Source: Nitrospinaceae bacterium
GTDB taxonomy: Bacteria; Nitrospinota; Nitrospinia; Nitrospinales; VA-1
DNA: 19,344 nt
Assembly (NCBI GenBank): GCA_029261435.1
Contig: JAJDBI010000137.1
Location: 1-19,344, forward strand
Direction: 5' to 3'
Below the pieces are notes generated by a model. That model ran no database searches and had not been told where the DNA came from. It was given only the letters and a program-made list of their open reading frames with translations. The position numbers and the translations under genes were made by a program. Shown here in pieces: positions 1 to 7,984 of this stretch. Positions within the stretch are counted from its first letter, which is position 1, and every line of letters begins with the position of its first letter.

Positions 1-186
1 CATCACCTTGATGCCTCTGCGTTTAGCCCCTGACACGTATTTCCGGGTTCTTTCCGGAGAACGGTGAGCTGAGGTTACAAGAACTTCATGAGCTATATTG
101 AACTGCTCCAGTACTTTACTGGCTTCTTCCATTGTTGTGAAATCCGAATCACTTCCCATTACGATGCCAACTAAAGGTTTACTCAA
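1..186 (-). CDS. purE: PurE, N5-carboxyaminoimidazole ribonucleotide mutase (5' part only)
   Basis: This is the first 62 codons of purE; the rest runs off the left edge, and the family is usually about 160-170 residues long. PurE moves the carboxyl group of N5-CAIR to give CAIR in cytosolic purine synthesis. The visible part has the family signatures: VGIVMGSDSD near residues 6-15 (nucleotide-binding loop) and SAHR at residues 39-42, whose His matches the catalytic region, followed by SPERT. The start is a TTG codon (184-186). It is chosen because GGGAG lies about 7 bases upstream, the preceding in-frame codons are not starts, and the only early ATG falls inside the GSDSD strand. A sigma70-like promoter lies just upstream. 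purK would be expected nearby but is not in the window. Confidence 0.93.
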   Translation of the reverse strand, partial: MSKPLVGIVMGSDSDFTTMEEASKVLEQFNIAHEVLVTSAHRSPERTRKYVSGAKRRGIKVM

Positions 187-232
187 AACAGTTTCTCCCA
201 GTTAAGGAAAAGGTTAGAAATAGTGGAGAACT

Positions 233-261
233 TTTATAACAATATTTGATTAAGGGATCAA
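233..261 (-). promoter_or_regulatory. Sigma70-type promoter for purE
   Basis: On the minus strand, TTGATC (256-261) and TATAAA (233-238) are separated by exactly 17 bases, matching the -35/-10 consensus at 4/6 and 5/6 positions. The predicted start of transcription near 226 would leave a leader of about 40 bases before the TTG start codon. This suggests that purE can be transcribed independently of the coiled-coil gene upstream. The call rests on consensus matching only. Confidence 0.5.
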
Positions 262-277
262 GCCTTAGAGGCAGAGG

Positions 278-3200
278 TTAAGCGTCATCGCAGACGGTTC
301 GAAAACCGAGGAACGATGTGCAATAGCTCCTTAGAAATGAAATTCGCCGCCAAACGGCAATATGCTTGTAATGAGTGATAAAACTTCCTCCTCGCGCTAT
401 TTTATATTCCAAGCCTGAGGACGATCCGCTAGAGGTGTTTTTGTCATGCGAGTCCTGCACCCATTCGAAGACATTGCCAAAAAGGTCTCTGGTTTCACCC
501 GAATACTCATACTCGGGGAAATAGTCAACCGGCATGGTGTCGAGAATGCCGGTTTCTTCAATATTGCAGAACTCGACAATGCGGTGTTCATCCCAGAAAA
601 ACTGGTCGGGTGGAGTTTTGCCGAAATCGCTGGCGACATATTCCCATTCTTTTTCACTCGGCAAGCGAATGTTTTGTCCGGTTATTTCACTTTGCCATTT
701 ACAATAAGCCTGTGCATCATTCCAAGTTATTTGAGTGACGGGGTGATTGTGCTTACCGTATAGAGAGTCGGGTTGGCCGTCAGGGCAAAGCCAGAAAGCA
801 TCTTTAATCGGTCCCATGCTAGGATTGGCAAAGGAAGATCGGTAGTCACCGGCACCTTGTAGAGCCAGACTCCCGTTTTGATAGACGATGGCATCTATTA
901 AGGTTTCCGCTTCGGTTTTGTATTGAGTCTCTTTGACAAAGCGAAAAAACTCGATGTTGGTAACAGGATATTTATTAATCAGAAAAGGTTTTTCAATCTG
1001 GACTTGTTTGTGAGGTGCTGAGTCTTTGGAGCGAGGGTGTCCCATCAATAAACTTCCTTCGGGAATACGCACCCACTCATCCCATTTTTCACTGAATTTA
1101 TATAGATAGTCTATGATATGCGGGTTTAGTTCGCTAGAAGGGACCATGGCCAGATGTTGACGGATCGCCTGAGGCCATTCGGCCTTGGCCAGAGCGTCGT
1201 CGTACTCCATAGGTTTTTTTTCATCTTCTTCAGAGACAATCTCAACCTGACCTTTTTCTTTTTCTGTCTGAAATGCTTCCGAAAGCTCCTCAAAGGCTTT
1301 GCCTAAACTTGTTAGCTTGTTTTCGTAGTGGGACAGGTTGTCCATCAACTCTGCTTTTCTGGCTTCGTCCTCTTCGGTCATTGACTGCTTCACTTCAGAC
1401 AGTTCCTTGACGAAATGCTGGTATTCATCCACACGCTTTCTTAGGTCGTCCTCCATGGAGTCAACCAGTGACTCCTTGTGCTGAAGTCTTTCGCGCAGTT
1501 CTCTTTCGGCAATAATAGTTTCTTCTGTAATGGATTTTTCCTTTTTCTTTAAGTTTGAGGTCAGGCGTACAGCCTCTTCCTCCATGGAGGAAATTCTTGC
1601 CTTGAATTTTTCATACTCAGAATTTTGCGAATTAAGGATATCGGAGTAGGTGTCATTAAAATCAGTGAGAAAGTTCCTCACTTCTTCTTGATGCTGACTG
1701 ACATCGTTCTTGATGAGTTGAATTTCCTGAAGCTCTTGCATTGCTTCTGCTTCTCTTTCAGATATTCTTTCACGCACTTGTTTTTCATCTGCCATTTGTT
1801 GTTGCTGGAGAGCTAGAATTTTCTGTTCTTCCTGTTCAAGTTTTTCCTCTTTGGCATCGAGGGCCATATCTTTTTCTATTTGTTCTACCTCAAGAGAGTT
1901 TTTAAAGTCTTCAAACTCATCATTCATGCGTTGAAGTTCTTCGGTCTCACGATCCAATAAAGCTTTTTCTTTATTTCTCAGGCGCTTCTGCTCTTCAAGG
2001 AGGGTTTTGGTTTGGTCGGCTACTTTTTGGGTTTCTTCATTAAAGGTTTCTTCCAGTTCCCGTGTTTTTTCCTTGATTTCCTGCTCCACCTTCAGGCGAT
2101 CTGCTTCCATTGCCTTGACTAGTTTTTGTTTTCTTTTTAAAAGACTGGCCTGGGTACTCGCGGCTGTTTTGATCTGGTCGACAGCAAACTTTCCGGCTTC
2201 AATGCCACTCATTTCCTTCAGGAGACTCGCCTTCTCGACATCATTCTCTTTTTCTTGTTTGTTGAGAATCTTCTGTTTTCGTGTGAGCTCTTTTTCCAAC
2301 TTTTCTATCTCTGCCAAGCGCTTTTTTGTAGCCTCATCCGCTTTTTTTTGCGCTTCCAGGGCTAGTCCCTGCTCACGGATTTTCAGTTTTTCATTTTCAC
2401 GGCCCAGGCGCTCTTCATCTTCATCAAACTCTTCTAACCGTCTAATATGATACTCTGACCTTCTCTGGTATTCATGCTCCAGTTCCTCTTTTCGTTTTTC
2501 AAATTCTTCTTTCAGTCGGCCCTTGAAGGTTTTCTTTTCGGACTCTAGAGATTTTGAGAGTTTAAGAAGTTGCTGGTTTTTTTTAGCCTGTTGTAGAGAA
2601 TCCTTTTTGAACTGTACCTGTTTTGCTTTCGTGGTTTTGAAGTCCTTCTCTTTACGTTGTTGGAGGGCCTGTTCCTGAGTAAACAGTTTCCCCATCAACT
2701 CTGTCATCTCATCAAACTTCGCTCTGAATATCTCGTCTCTTCGTGAAAAATCTGTGTCCAACTTTGAGCGAGATGCTTCATGATCTTCTAGTAGTTGGTT
2801 TCTTTCTTTTCGGAGGTTTGCCAGTTCCAGACGTGTTTCTTCGAGTTCTTGATATAGCCGGGCTGTTTCTTTTGCGGTTTGTTCTATTGATTGATCGTTA
2901 TGCTTTTGTTCTTCCTCGCGCAGTTTTTGCAGACGAGAGCGGAACTCTGCATTTTCTTTTTCAAGGTGTACCTTGTTTTCTTCCAGTTCCTTTTCTTTAG
3001 CAAGGATTTCCCGCATTTGGGTACTGGTTTGTTCCTCTCGCTCTTTCAAGCGTTCCAGCTGTTGCTCGAACTCCAGTTTTAGTTCATCCGGCAGATTAAA
3101 AGTGATTTCAGATTCCTTAAATTTTCTTGCTGACGGAGGAGCTACGTTCTTAGGTTGTGGGTTTTCCAATACCTGAATGAATGTATAGTCTGGCCCCACT

Positions 3201-3499
3201 ATCAGTTCAGCAGGATTCTCCTGGCGAGAAATAATATCGAAGAGTTCACGGTTTAACTTTTCTCGAAGAGAATTCAACCATGCCAGGCTTTTTTCCTGAC
3301 TTTCCGGCTGGAAACCCGACTTTTTGATTCCCTTCAATACTTCGAGGGGATCAATGGGGTCTCTTTTGTCAGGATTTTGCCCCGGTGGGTAAAAAGACTG
3401 GATAGTTTGGAACAGGGCCCAGGCCTCTGGAGCACCCACACGGGAATAGTGATCTGCCAGTAACTTGATATCTTTGAGGCTGAAGTTTTTTCCGGCCAT
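278..3499 (-). CDS. Large coiled-coil protein with C-terminal FGE-sulfatase-like domain
   Basis: The protein has 1073 residues in three parts. Residues 1-130 form an unrecognised N-terminal region with no signal peptide. About 135-760 is a very long, Lys/Glu/Gln-rich coiled coil. A linker leads to an FGE-sulfatase domain (SUMF1, C-type-lectin fold) at about 810-1073. The domain is recognised from IPEGSLLMG at its start, KYPVTNIEFFRF, RLPSEKEWEYVA (about 945), GNVFEW (1008-1013), ARGGSF (about 1035-1040) and the terminal LGFRTV. True FGE enzymes carry two catalytic Cys 3 and 8 residues after RGGS. Here those positions are Thr and Ile, so sulfatase-activating activity is unlikely and a binding or structural role is more plausible. 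No membrane segment is evident, so it is probably cytoplasmic and elongated. No clear Shine-Dalgarno precedes the ATG (3497-3499). The gene has its own promoter-like sequence behind the MFS gene. I cannot name a function. Confidence 0.8.
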   Translation of the reverse strand: MAGKNFSLKDIKLLADHYSRVGAPEAWALFQTIQSFYPPGQNPDKRDPIDPLEVLKGIKKSGFQPESQEKSLAWLNSLREKLNRELFDIISRQENPAELIVGPDYTFIQVLENPQPKNVAPPSARKFKESEITFNLPDELKLEFEQQLERLKEREEQTSTQMREILAKEKELEENKVHLEKENAEFRSRLQKLREEEQKHNDQSIEQTAKETARLYQELEETRLELANLRKERNQLLEDHEASRSKLDTDFSRRDEIFRAKFDEMTELMGKLFTQEQALQQRKEKDFKTTKAKQVQFKKDSLQQAKKNQQLLKLSKSLESEKKTFKGRLKEEFEKRKEELEHEYQRRSEYHIRRLEEFDEDEERLGRENEKLKIREQGLALEAQKKADEATKKRLAEIEKLEKELTRKQKILNKQEKENDVEKASLLKEMSGIEAGKFAVDQIKTAASTQASLLKRKQKLVKAMEADRLKVEQEIKEKTRELEETFNEETQKVADQTKTLLEEQKRLRNKEKALLDRETEELQRMNDEFEDFKNSLEVEQIEKDMALDAKEEKLEQEEQKILALQQQQMADEKQVRERISEREAEAMQELQEIQLIKNDVSQHQEEVRNFLTDFNDTYSDILNSQNSEYEKFKARISSMEEEAVRLTSNLKKKEKSITEETIIAERELRERLQHKESLVDSMEDDLRKRVDEYQHFVKELSEVKQSMTEEDEARKAELMDNLSHYENKLTSLGKAFEELSEAFQTEKEKGQVEIVSEEDEKKPMEYDDALAKAEWPQAIRQHLAMVPSSELNPHIIDYLYKFSEKWDEWVRIPEGSLLMGHPRSKDSAPHKQVQIEKPFLINKYPVTNIEFFRFVKETQYKTEAETLIDAIVYQNGSLALQGAGDYRSSFANPSMGPIKDAFWLCPDGQPDSLYGKHNHPVTQITWNDAQAYCKWQSEITGQNIRLPSEKEWEYVASDFGKTPPDQFFWDEHRIVEFCNIEETGILDTMPVDYFPEYEYSGETRDLFGNVFEWVQDSHDKNTSSGSSSGLEYKIARGGSFITHYKHIAVWRRISFLRSYCTSFLGFRTVCDDA

Positions 3500-3575
3500 G
3501 ATGGCTTTGCGGGTTGAGGTTTTCGGGGCTTCTATATAATTAAACGGTGAAAATAAGCGGAAACCTTACCTATAT

Positions 3576-3603
3576 ATTATATCAAAGTAATAGGATGGGA
3601 CAA
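3576..3603 (-). promoter_or_regulatory. Extended -10 sigma70-type promoter for the coiled-coil/FGE-like gene
   Basis: On the minus strand, TTGTCC (3598-3603) and a perfect TATAAT (3576-3581) are 16 bases apart. The bases TGA directly before the -10 box give an extended -10 element. Transcription would begin near 3569, leaving a leader of about 70 bases before the ATG at 3499. The site lies in the 114-base gap downstream of the MFS gene, so the coiled-coil gene need not depend on read-through. Confidence 0.6.
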
Positions 3604-3613
3604 AGGGTTGCTG

Positions 3614-4846
3614 TCAGGCCAGCTTTCGCCTTCCATGCTTGATTTCCGGGATGAGCATTAAAGTTGCCAAAAGCATCATTGCACAGGAAACTATGCCGAT
3701 ATTTCGAGCCCCGATCAAACCCACCACCCAATAACCTATTATCGGACCCAGGGTACCGCGAATTCCTGTCAGGCTGACATGTACCGACATATAAGCACCC
3801 GTTTTTCCGGGAGGAGCATATTTGGTGACCCATAAGTTCCAGGCAATGCTACCCCCGGCAAAAGCAATTCCTATCAGAGCAGAACCAGCACCAATGACCC
3901 AGGGGTTGGAGGTGATGAAAAACAGTAAGACACCTGCGCCAAAGGCCAGGTTCAGAATCATTCTGAGAATGACGAAGTTCATTTTATCAAACAGCTTTGC
4001 CCAGAATGGAATGAGAAGCATTCTTAGTGTTTCGGGAATGACCGTGATGATCATGGCTACAAAAACAGCCGATCCTTCAATTCCCCATTCCGGTGAAGTG
4101 ACGTAATCCACTCGCAAAGGAAGGGTCCACAAATTTGCAAATCCCATGATGAACCAGGTCAGCAAAACGTAACCAAAAGAGCGGTCATGCCAAATGTACT
4201 TCATGTTTCCGAAAGGGTTTTCATGCGGGCTCTGATCGATTGGCTTTGATGGCATACTATATATGGCTATAGCCTTGAAAAAGGCGCATAATCCGAGAAA
4301 GCTAAAGATTAGTGGATAATATTCGATATCCTTTTCAAGGACGCTGGATCCTATAAACCCGGATAAGGCTGCTACGCCGACCGACAAGAGCAACGGTTTT
4401 GAGAAGAATGCCCCACGACGATCTGCCGGATAGTTGTCTCCATAAATATCGGTGATAAAAGGAAGCAGAGCACTGCGGCAGATATACGCGATGATTATAA
4501 AGGCGGCGAACAGGTTTAAGGATGTTGCCCACGCGGCAATAAGAAGGCAGGCGCTCGTAATCACTGAAGGTATGGCACCCCAGGTAGATTTTTTCCAGTT
4601 GGTCGCAGATGCATAATGTAATAGGGCCATGGAAAGGAACATTCCCATGAAAGGGGCGGCGGCGATCAGAGCTTTGGTGATTTCTTCTGCATTAAAATAT
4701 CTTATAGCTATGAACAGGCAGAAAGTTTGGGCGCCAGAGGAGAGTACTCCTTCAAATCCTCCCCGCCATAAATCACATTTATAAGTTTTCTGAGTGATTT
4801 CTTCAGAGGTAAGGACGGAATGGTCTTGTCGGATTTTATGGGCCAT
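3614..4846 (-). CDS. Major facilitator superfamily transporter, substrate unknown
   Basis: The protein has 410 residues with about twelve hydrophobic membrane segments spread from about residue 35 to 400, split by a polar cytoplasmic loop near residues 200-215. This is the usual 6+6 layout and length of an MFS secondary transporter. Features include PADRRGAFFSK after segment 4, where MFS proteins often have the charged loop between halves of the N-domain, and a Pro/Gly-rich segment near TGIRGTLGPIIGY in the C-terminal half. It sits in the inner membrane and would move a small molecule by coupled or facilitated transport. No motif reveals the substrate. It is transcribed in the same direction as the downstream coiled-coil gene but is separated from it by 114 bases and a promoter. 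There is no good ribosome site before the ATG; the upstream sequence is A/T-rich. Confidence 0.8.
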   Translation of the reverse strand: MAHKIRQDHSVLTSEEITQKTYKCDLWRGGFEGVLSSGAQTFCLFIAIRYFNAEEITKALIAAAPFMGMFLSMALLHYASATNWKKSTWGAIPSVITSACLLIAAWATSLNLFAAFIIIAYICRSALLPFITDIYGDNYPADRRGAFFSKPLLLSVGVAALSGFIGSSVLEKDIEYYPLIFSFLGLCAFFKAIAIYSMPSKPIDQSPHENPFGNMKYIWHDRSFGYVLLTWFIMGFANLWTLPLRVDYVTSPEWGIEGSAVFVAMIITVIPETLRMLLIPFWAKLFDKMNFVILRMILNLAFGAGVLLFFITSNPWVIGAGSALIGIAFAGGSIAWNLWVTKYAPPGKTGAYMSVHVSLTGIRGTLGPIIGYWVVGLIGARNIGIVSCAMMLLATLMLIPEIKHGRRKLA

Positions 4847-5048
4847 AAAATTAAAAATACACAGCTTGGATTACTAATAGGCCCATTGTTAAAAGGCCTG
4901 AAAAAAAACTAATTAGTGAACTTATGCTGATGATAGTTTGTTTCCTTTAGGCGGGGTATTCCGGCTAAGGCTTATCATGCATGTAGATGTGAAAATATAT
5001 TATTAGCTTTCTGTCTATGTATTAAATTGTTTTCCCAAAAATATAGCA
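4847..5048. other. Divergent intergenic region between MFS transporter and histidine kinase
   Basis: This A/T-rich gap of 202 bases must hold the start signals of two divergent genes. I see no convincing -35/-10 pair on either strand. A small inverted repeat, AGGCC (4879-4883) and GGCCT (4895-4899) around an 11-base loop, is the only structure noted. It lacks a T-run on the side needed for a terminator. Confidence 0.4.
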
Positions 5049-6488
5049 ATGAAAAAAAACTTTTTACTGCAAATATTCTATGTGTTTTTTGCAACTGTTT
5101 TGTTGAGCTTGTTTTGGGAGTTTGTTTTGGAGGGAGTTTTATTTGCTGATGAGGCTGAGGGTTTTGATGAAAAAATCGAATTTGTATTGACGACAATTTC
5201 TTTTGTTGTTTTGGCTTTGATGTATCCGATTTATAAAGGACTATCCATAATTGACAACTGGGAGCAGCTGAAAATAGCTCTGGCTGAACAGGGATTGCGG
5301 TTTGATAGAGGTATCACTAGTCCTGATTCCATAAAATCTATATTAATGGATGAATTAGTTAAGAGTCAGAAAGGGGAAGAGGGAATTGAGAACGAGAGAC
5401 AAAAATTTTTCAATATGCTTGACCAGTTGCCAGTTTGCTTTCATTTACAAGCGAATGATTACTCTGTTCCCTTTGCCAATAAAATGTTTCGAGACAGGTT
5501 TGGAGATCCTGATCGCGAGAAGTGTTATCAGTTGATGCATGAACGATCAACACCCTGTGAGCCTTGCACCACCTTTAGAAGTTTTGATTCCTTCAAGACA
5601 GAATCAAATATATGGACTTCCCCAGATGACAAGACCTACCTGACTGTTATAACTCCTTTCGAAGATATAGATGGCACAACCCTTCTTATGGAAATGGCCA
5701 TAGATATAACAAGCGAGCAAAAGGCCAAAGATGATTTGAAGCATGCTTTGGACGTGCAGGAAGAACATATCAAAAAGCGCACCAGGGATTTAGAGCAAAG
5801 TAATAATGCGCTTCAGGATTTTTCTTCCTTTGCGGCACATGATTTAAAGGAACCTTTACGAAAAATCCTGATATTTAGCGAACGCGTTCAGAATCTCATG
5901 GGTGATGAAATGGACGAGACTGCCCGGCAATACCTGAGAAGCATGCAACAAGCGGCTGAACGCATGGACACGTTGATTGATGATTTATTAAGGTTATCTC
6001 AAATCGTTTCTCAGAAAATAACCTTCAAGCTGGTGGATCTAAGCAAGGTGGTGATAGAAGTGATTGATGACCTAGAGCCAAGTTTTCCTGGTTGTAAGAA
6101 AAATATAACTGCACAAACCCTGCCCAAGGTGCTTGCAGACAGGTCTCAAATGTATCAGTTGTTTAAAAACCTATTATCTAATTCTTTGAAATACTCGAAA
6201 GCGGAAGAGCTTTCAAAAGTTTTCTTAAAAGTAGAAAGGAATGCCCGTCAGCAATACTTGATTTCTATTAGGGATAATGGTATTGGGTTCGATGAAAAAC
6301 ATAAGGAAAGAATATTTAAACCCTTTGAACGTCTGCATGGCCGGAGTGAATACTCTGGAACTGGGATAGGTCTTGCCATTTGTAAAAAAGTTGTGGAGTT
6401 GCATGATGGTGAACTGGATGTGCAAAGCCAGGTAGATTCGGGAACCAAGTTCACCGTTTGTTTTCCCATACCCAAAGATGCCCTCTGA
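5049..6488 (+). CDS. Membrane-bound PAS-domain sensor histidine kinase
   Basis: The protein has 479 residues. Two N-terminal membrane segments (about 5-30 and 44-63) flank a short acidic outer loop, so the sensing parts are cytoplasmic. A PAS-like domain (about 115-222) contains a C-x10-C-x2-C cluster (Cys159, Cys170, Cys173) that could bind a metal, iron-sulfur or redox cofactor. A short coiled linker leads to HisKA with FAAHDLKEPLRKI; the phospho-accepting His is His264. This H-box resembles that of phytochrome-type kinases. The ATPase domain shows the N box (NLLSNSLKYS, Asn378), DNGIGFD (409-415), the F box FKPFERLH and the G2 box GTGIGLAI. All catalytic boxes are intact, so it should autophosphorylate and pass phosphate to a response regulator. 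No receiver gene is adjacent; the closest one here is at 16363. The ribosome site is weak. The stop codon lies one base from that of the convergent HAO-like gene. Confidence 0.9.
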   Translation: MKKNFLLQIFYVFFATVLLSLFWEFVLEGVLFADEAEGFDEKIEFVLTTISFVVLALMYPIYKGLSIIDNWEQLKIALAEQGLRFDRGITSPDSIKSILMDELVKSQKGEEGIENERQKFFNMLDQLPVCFHLQANDYSVPFANKMFRDRFGDPDREKCYQLMHERSTPCEPCTTFRSFDSFKTESNIWTSPDDKTYLTVITPFEDIDGTTLLMEMAIDITSEQKAKDDLKHALDVQEEHIKKRTRDLEQSNNALQDFSSFAAHDLKEPLRKILIFSERVQNLMGDEMDETARQYLRSMQQAAERMDTLIDDLLRLSQIVSQKITFKLVDLSKVVIEVIDDLEPSFPGCKKNITAQTLPKVLADRSQMYQLFKNLLSNSLKYSKAEELSKVFLKVERNARQQYLISIRDNGIGFDEKHKERIFKPFERLHGRSEYSGTGIGLAICKKVVELHDGELDVQSQVDSGTKFTVCFPIPKDAL

Positions 6489-6489
6489 A

Positions 6490-7959
6490 TTAATGCTGTG
6501 CGTATCTTTTTTTAAACTCATCGGCCGCTGCTTTTCTGCTGGCCTTTTCATCATCAGACATTTTCCCAAGGAACCATTTGTGTTCCTCTTGGTTTAAAAT
6601 ATTGTCCAACTCTTTAAGCACCTCAATTGCTGCAGTCGCGGTTGCGCCTTTCTTATGAATGGCCTTTTCACAGGCTTTCCGTACCTGTGGAACGAAGTGA
6701 ATGTAAAACCTTTCGGCTAGCTCAAAGAACCCGTGCCATTGAGTGTAATCGGGAGCCATCATGGAAGCTCCATGACGTGCTCTCCGTCCTTCGTGATGCC
6801 AAAGATAAAAATAGGTCCATTCCAGCTCCTCATCGAAGTCTATATCGGTTAAAACATTCCCAGCCTTCATCATATTGATGATTTTCGTTGAAGGAATTCC
6901 GTACTTCTCATTGTACAGATTGATAGCGGAATCGAACTGCACATAGAATCCATCTACATATTTTTCTGAATGACATTTACCACAGACATTCTTCATGTTC
7001 TTGCGACGTTGTTGCCAGGACTCAACATTTTTTCCTGCCTTGATTGCCCTGGCATCAATTTTTTCTGAGATAGGCGGGCGCAGGTTCCAGGATATTCGTC
7101 TGCCAACATCATGAGTGACCATTTGTTCCTGTGTTGCACTCATATGGCAGGTGGCACAGGTTGGGGCGGCAGTATATTCTATTCCCACTCTCCATGGTTG
7201 CGCATCCAGTTTCATGTACTCCTTAAATGCTTTGAAAGCGATGCCGTGTTTGGATTCTTCATAAATTTCTTTCTGCGGATGGTCGGGTCCCATATGACAT
7301 TTTCCACAGCTATCAGGCTGACGTGCCACCACAGGAGAAAAGATGTGACGCGAATGACAAGCCGTGCATGACCCCTTGCTACCATCGGGATTGATTCGTC
7401 CTATTCCTGTGTTGGGCCAAGTGGCCGGGGTGGGTCTGCCGTCTTTGCCAATTTTCACAACAGACCCGTGACACTGCCAACAACCATTGATAGCTGCAGG
7501 AGAATTGCCATCCAATCCCAGTCTTCCTGTATTGCCTTCTACTACCTCAGCGAGAACATTATCGAGTGATCCCAGGATTTTTCCTGCATCAGCATGATGC
7601 GATGCCTGGAACTCTTCATTTTCTCTTGCATGACATTTGGAACAATCTTTTGGTGACACGATAACAGCAATAGTTTGTCCTTCATGTTTCCAGGCATCGA
7701 TATCCGTTTTTTGAGCTTCATGGCAATCCATGCAGGCAACGCCTCTTATCGCGTGCTTACTGTCTCTCCATTGTTCAACGAGTGAAGCACTTTTTACTGA
7801 ATGGCAGTCGACGCAATTTTTACTGGTAGCAGATACCTTGATGGCGGCTTTTTTCCCCAGAATCCTCTTATTGCTTTCAATGGTTCCAACAATTAATAGA
7901 GCACCCATAAAAAACAGACCAATCACCGCAATGATTATTCTTTTAGTATTCAGGGACAT
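6490..7959 (-). CDS. Membrane-anchored octaheme cytochrome c of the hydroxylamine oxidoreductase (HAO) family
   Basis: The protein has 489 residues with one N-terminal hydrophobic anchor (about 8-26), placing the rest in the periplasm or an equivalent compartment. Eight CXXCH motifs start at Cys49, 76, 106, 160, 198, 218, 268 and 326, the number and spread seen in octaheme HAO-family enzymes. After the eighth heme it has the HAO-type segments NLYNEKYG, HHEGRRARHGASM (388-400) and APDYTQWHG. In N. europaea HAO a Tyr cross-links the catalytic P460 heme. Judged by distance from the C terminus, Tyr405 is the candidate equivalent, but only an alignment can confirm it. If the cross-link exists, oxidation of hydroxylamine is favoured; if not, reduction of nitrite or hydroxylamine. 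The gene is last in the five-gene redox operon, 25 bases after cytochrome b, with AAGGA upstream of the ATG. There is no C-terminal membrane helix. Confidence 0.9.
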   Translation of the reverse strand: MSLNTKRIIIAVIGLFFMGALLIVGTIESNKRILGKKAAIKVSATSKNCVDCHSVKSASLVEQWRDSKHAIRGVACMDCHEAQKTDIDAWKHEGQTIAVIVSPKDCSKCHARENEEFQASHHADAGKILGSLDNVLAEVVEGNTGRLGLDGNSPAAINGCWQCHGSVVKIGKDGRPTPATWPNTGIGRINPDGSKGSCTACHSRHIFSPVVARQPDSCGKCHMGPDHPQKEIYEESKHGIAFKAFKEYMKLDAQPWRVGIEYTAAPTCATCHMSATQEQMVTHDVGRRISWNLRPPISEKIDARAIKAGKNVESWQQRRKNMKNVCGKCHSEKYVDGFYVQFDSAINLYNEKYGIPSTKIINMMKAGNVLTDIDFDEELEWTYFYLWHHEGRRARHGASMMAPDYTQWHGFFELAERFYIHFVPQVRKACEKAIHKKGATATAAIEVLKELDNILNQEEHKWFLGKMSDDEKASRKAAADEFKKRYAQH

Positions 7960-7984
7960 GGAACACCATCCTTTTGAGTTATAT

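Noticed and set aside
278..400. Possible diversity-generating-retroelement variable region at the end of the coiled-coil/FGE-like gene
   Set aside because: The residues after RGGS are unusual, but the codons do not show a clear pattern of variable AAC-derived positions, and neither a reverse transcriptase nor a template repeat is in the window.
278..1072. Genuine formylglycine-generating enzyme (sulfatase activator)
   Set aside because: The two catalytic Cys that follow RGGS in real FGE are Thr and Ile here, and no sulfatase gene is nearby.
1625..3176. Several plus-strand open frames opposite the coiled coil
   Set aside because: Their translations are Ser/Phe/Leu-rich mirror images of Lys/Glu codons in the coiled coil, with no ribosome sites or domains; they are shadows of the minus-strand gene.
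4879..4899. AGGCC...GGCCT hairpin as a terminator
   Set aside because: It has only five pairs with an 11-base loop. It is followed by A rather than T on the plus strand and lies upstream, not downstream, of both flanking genes.
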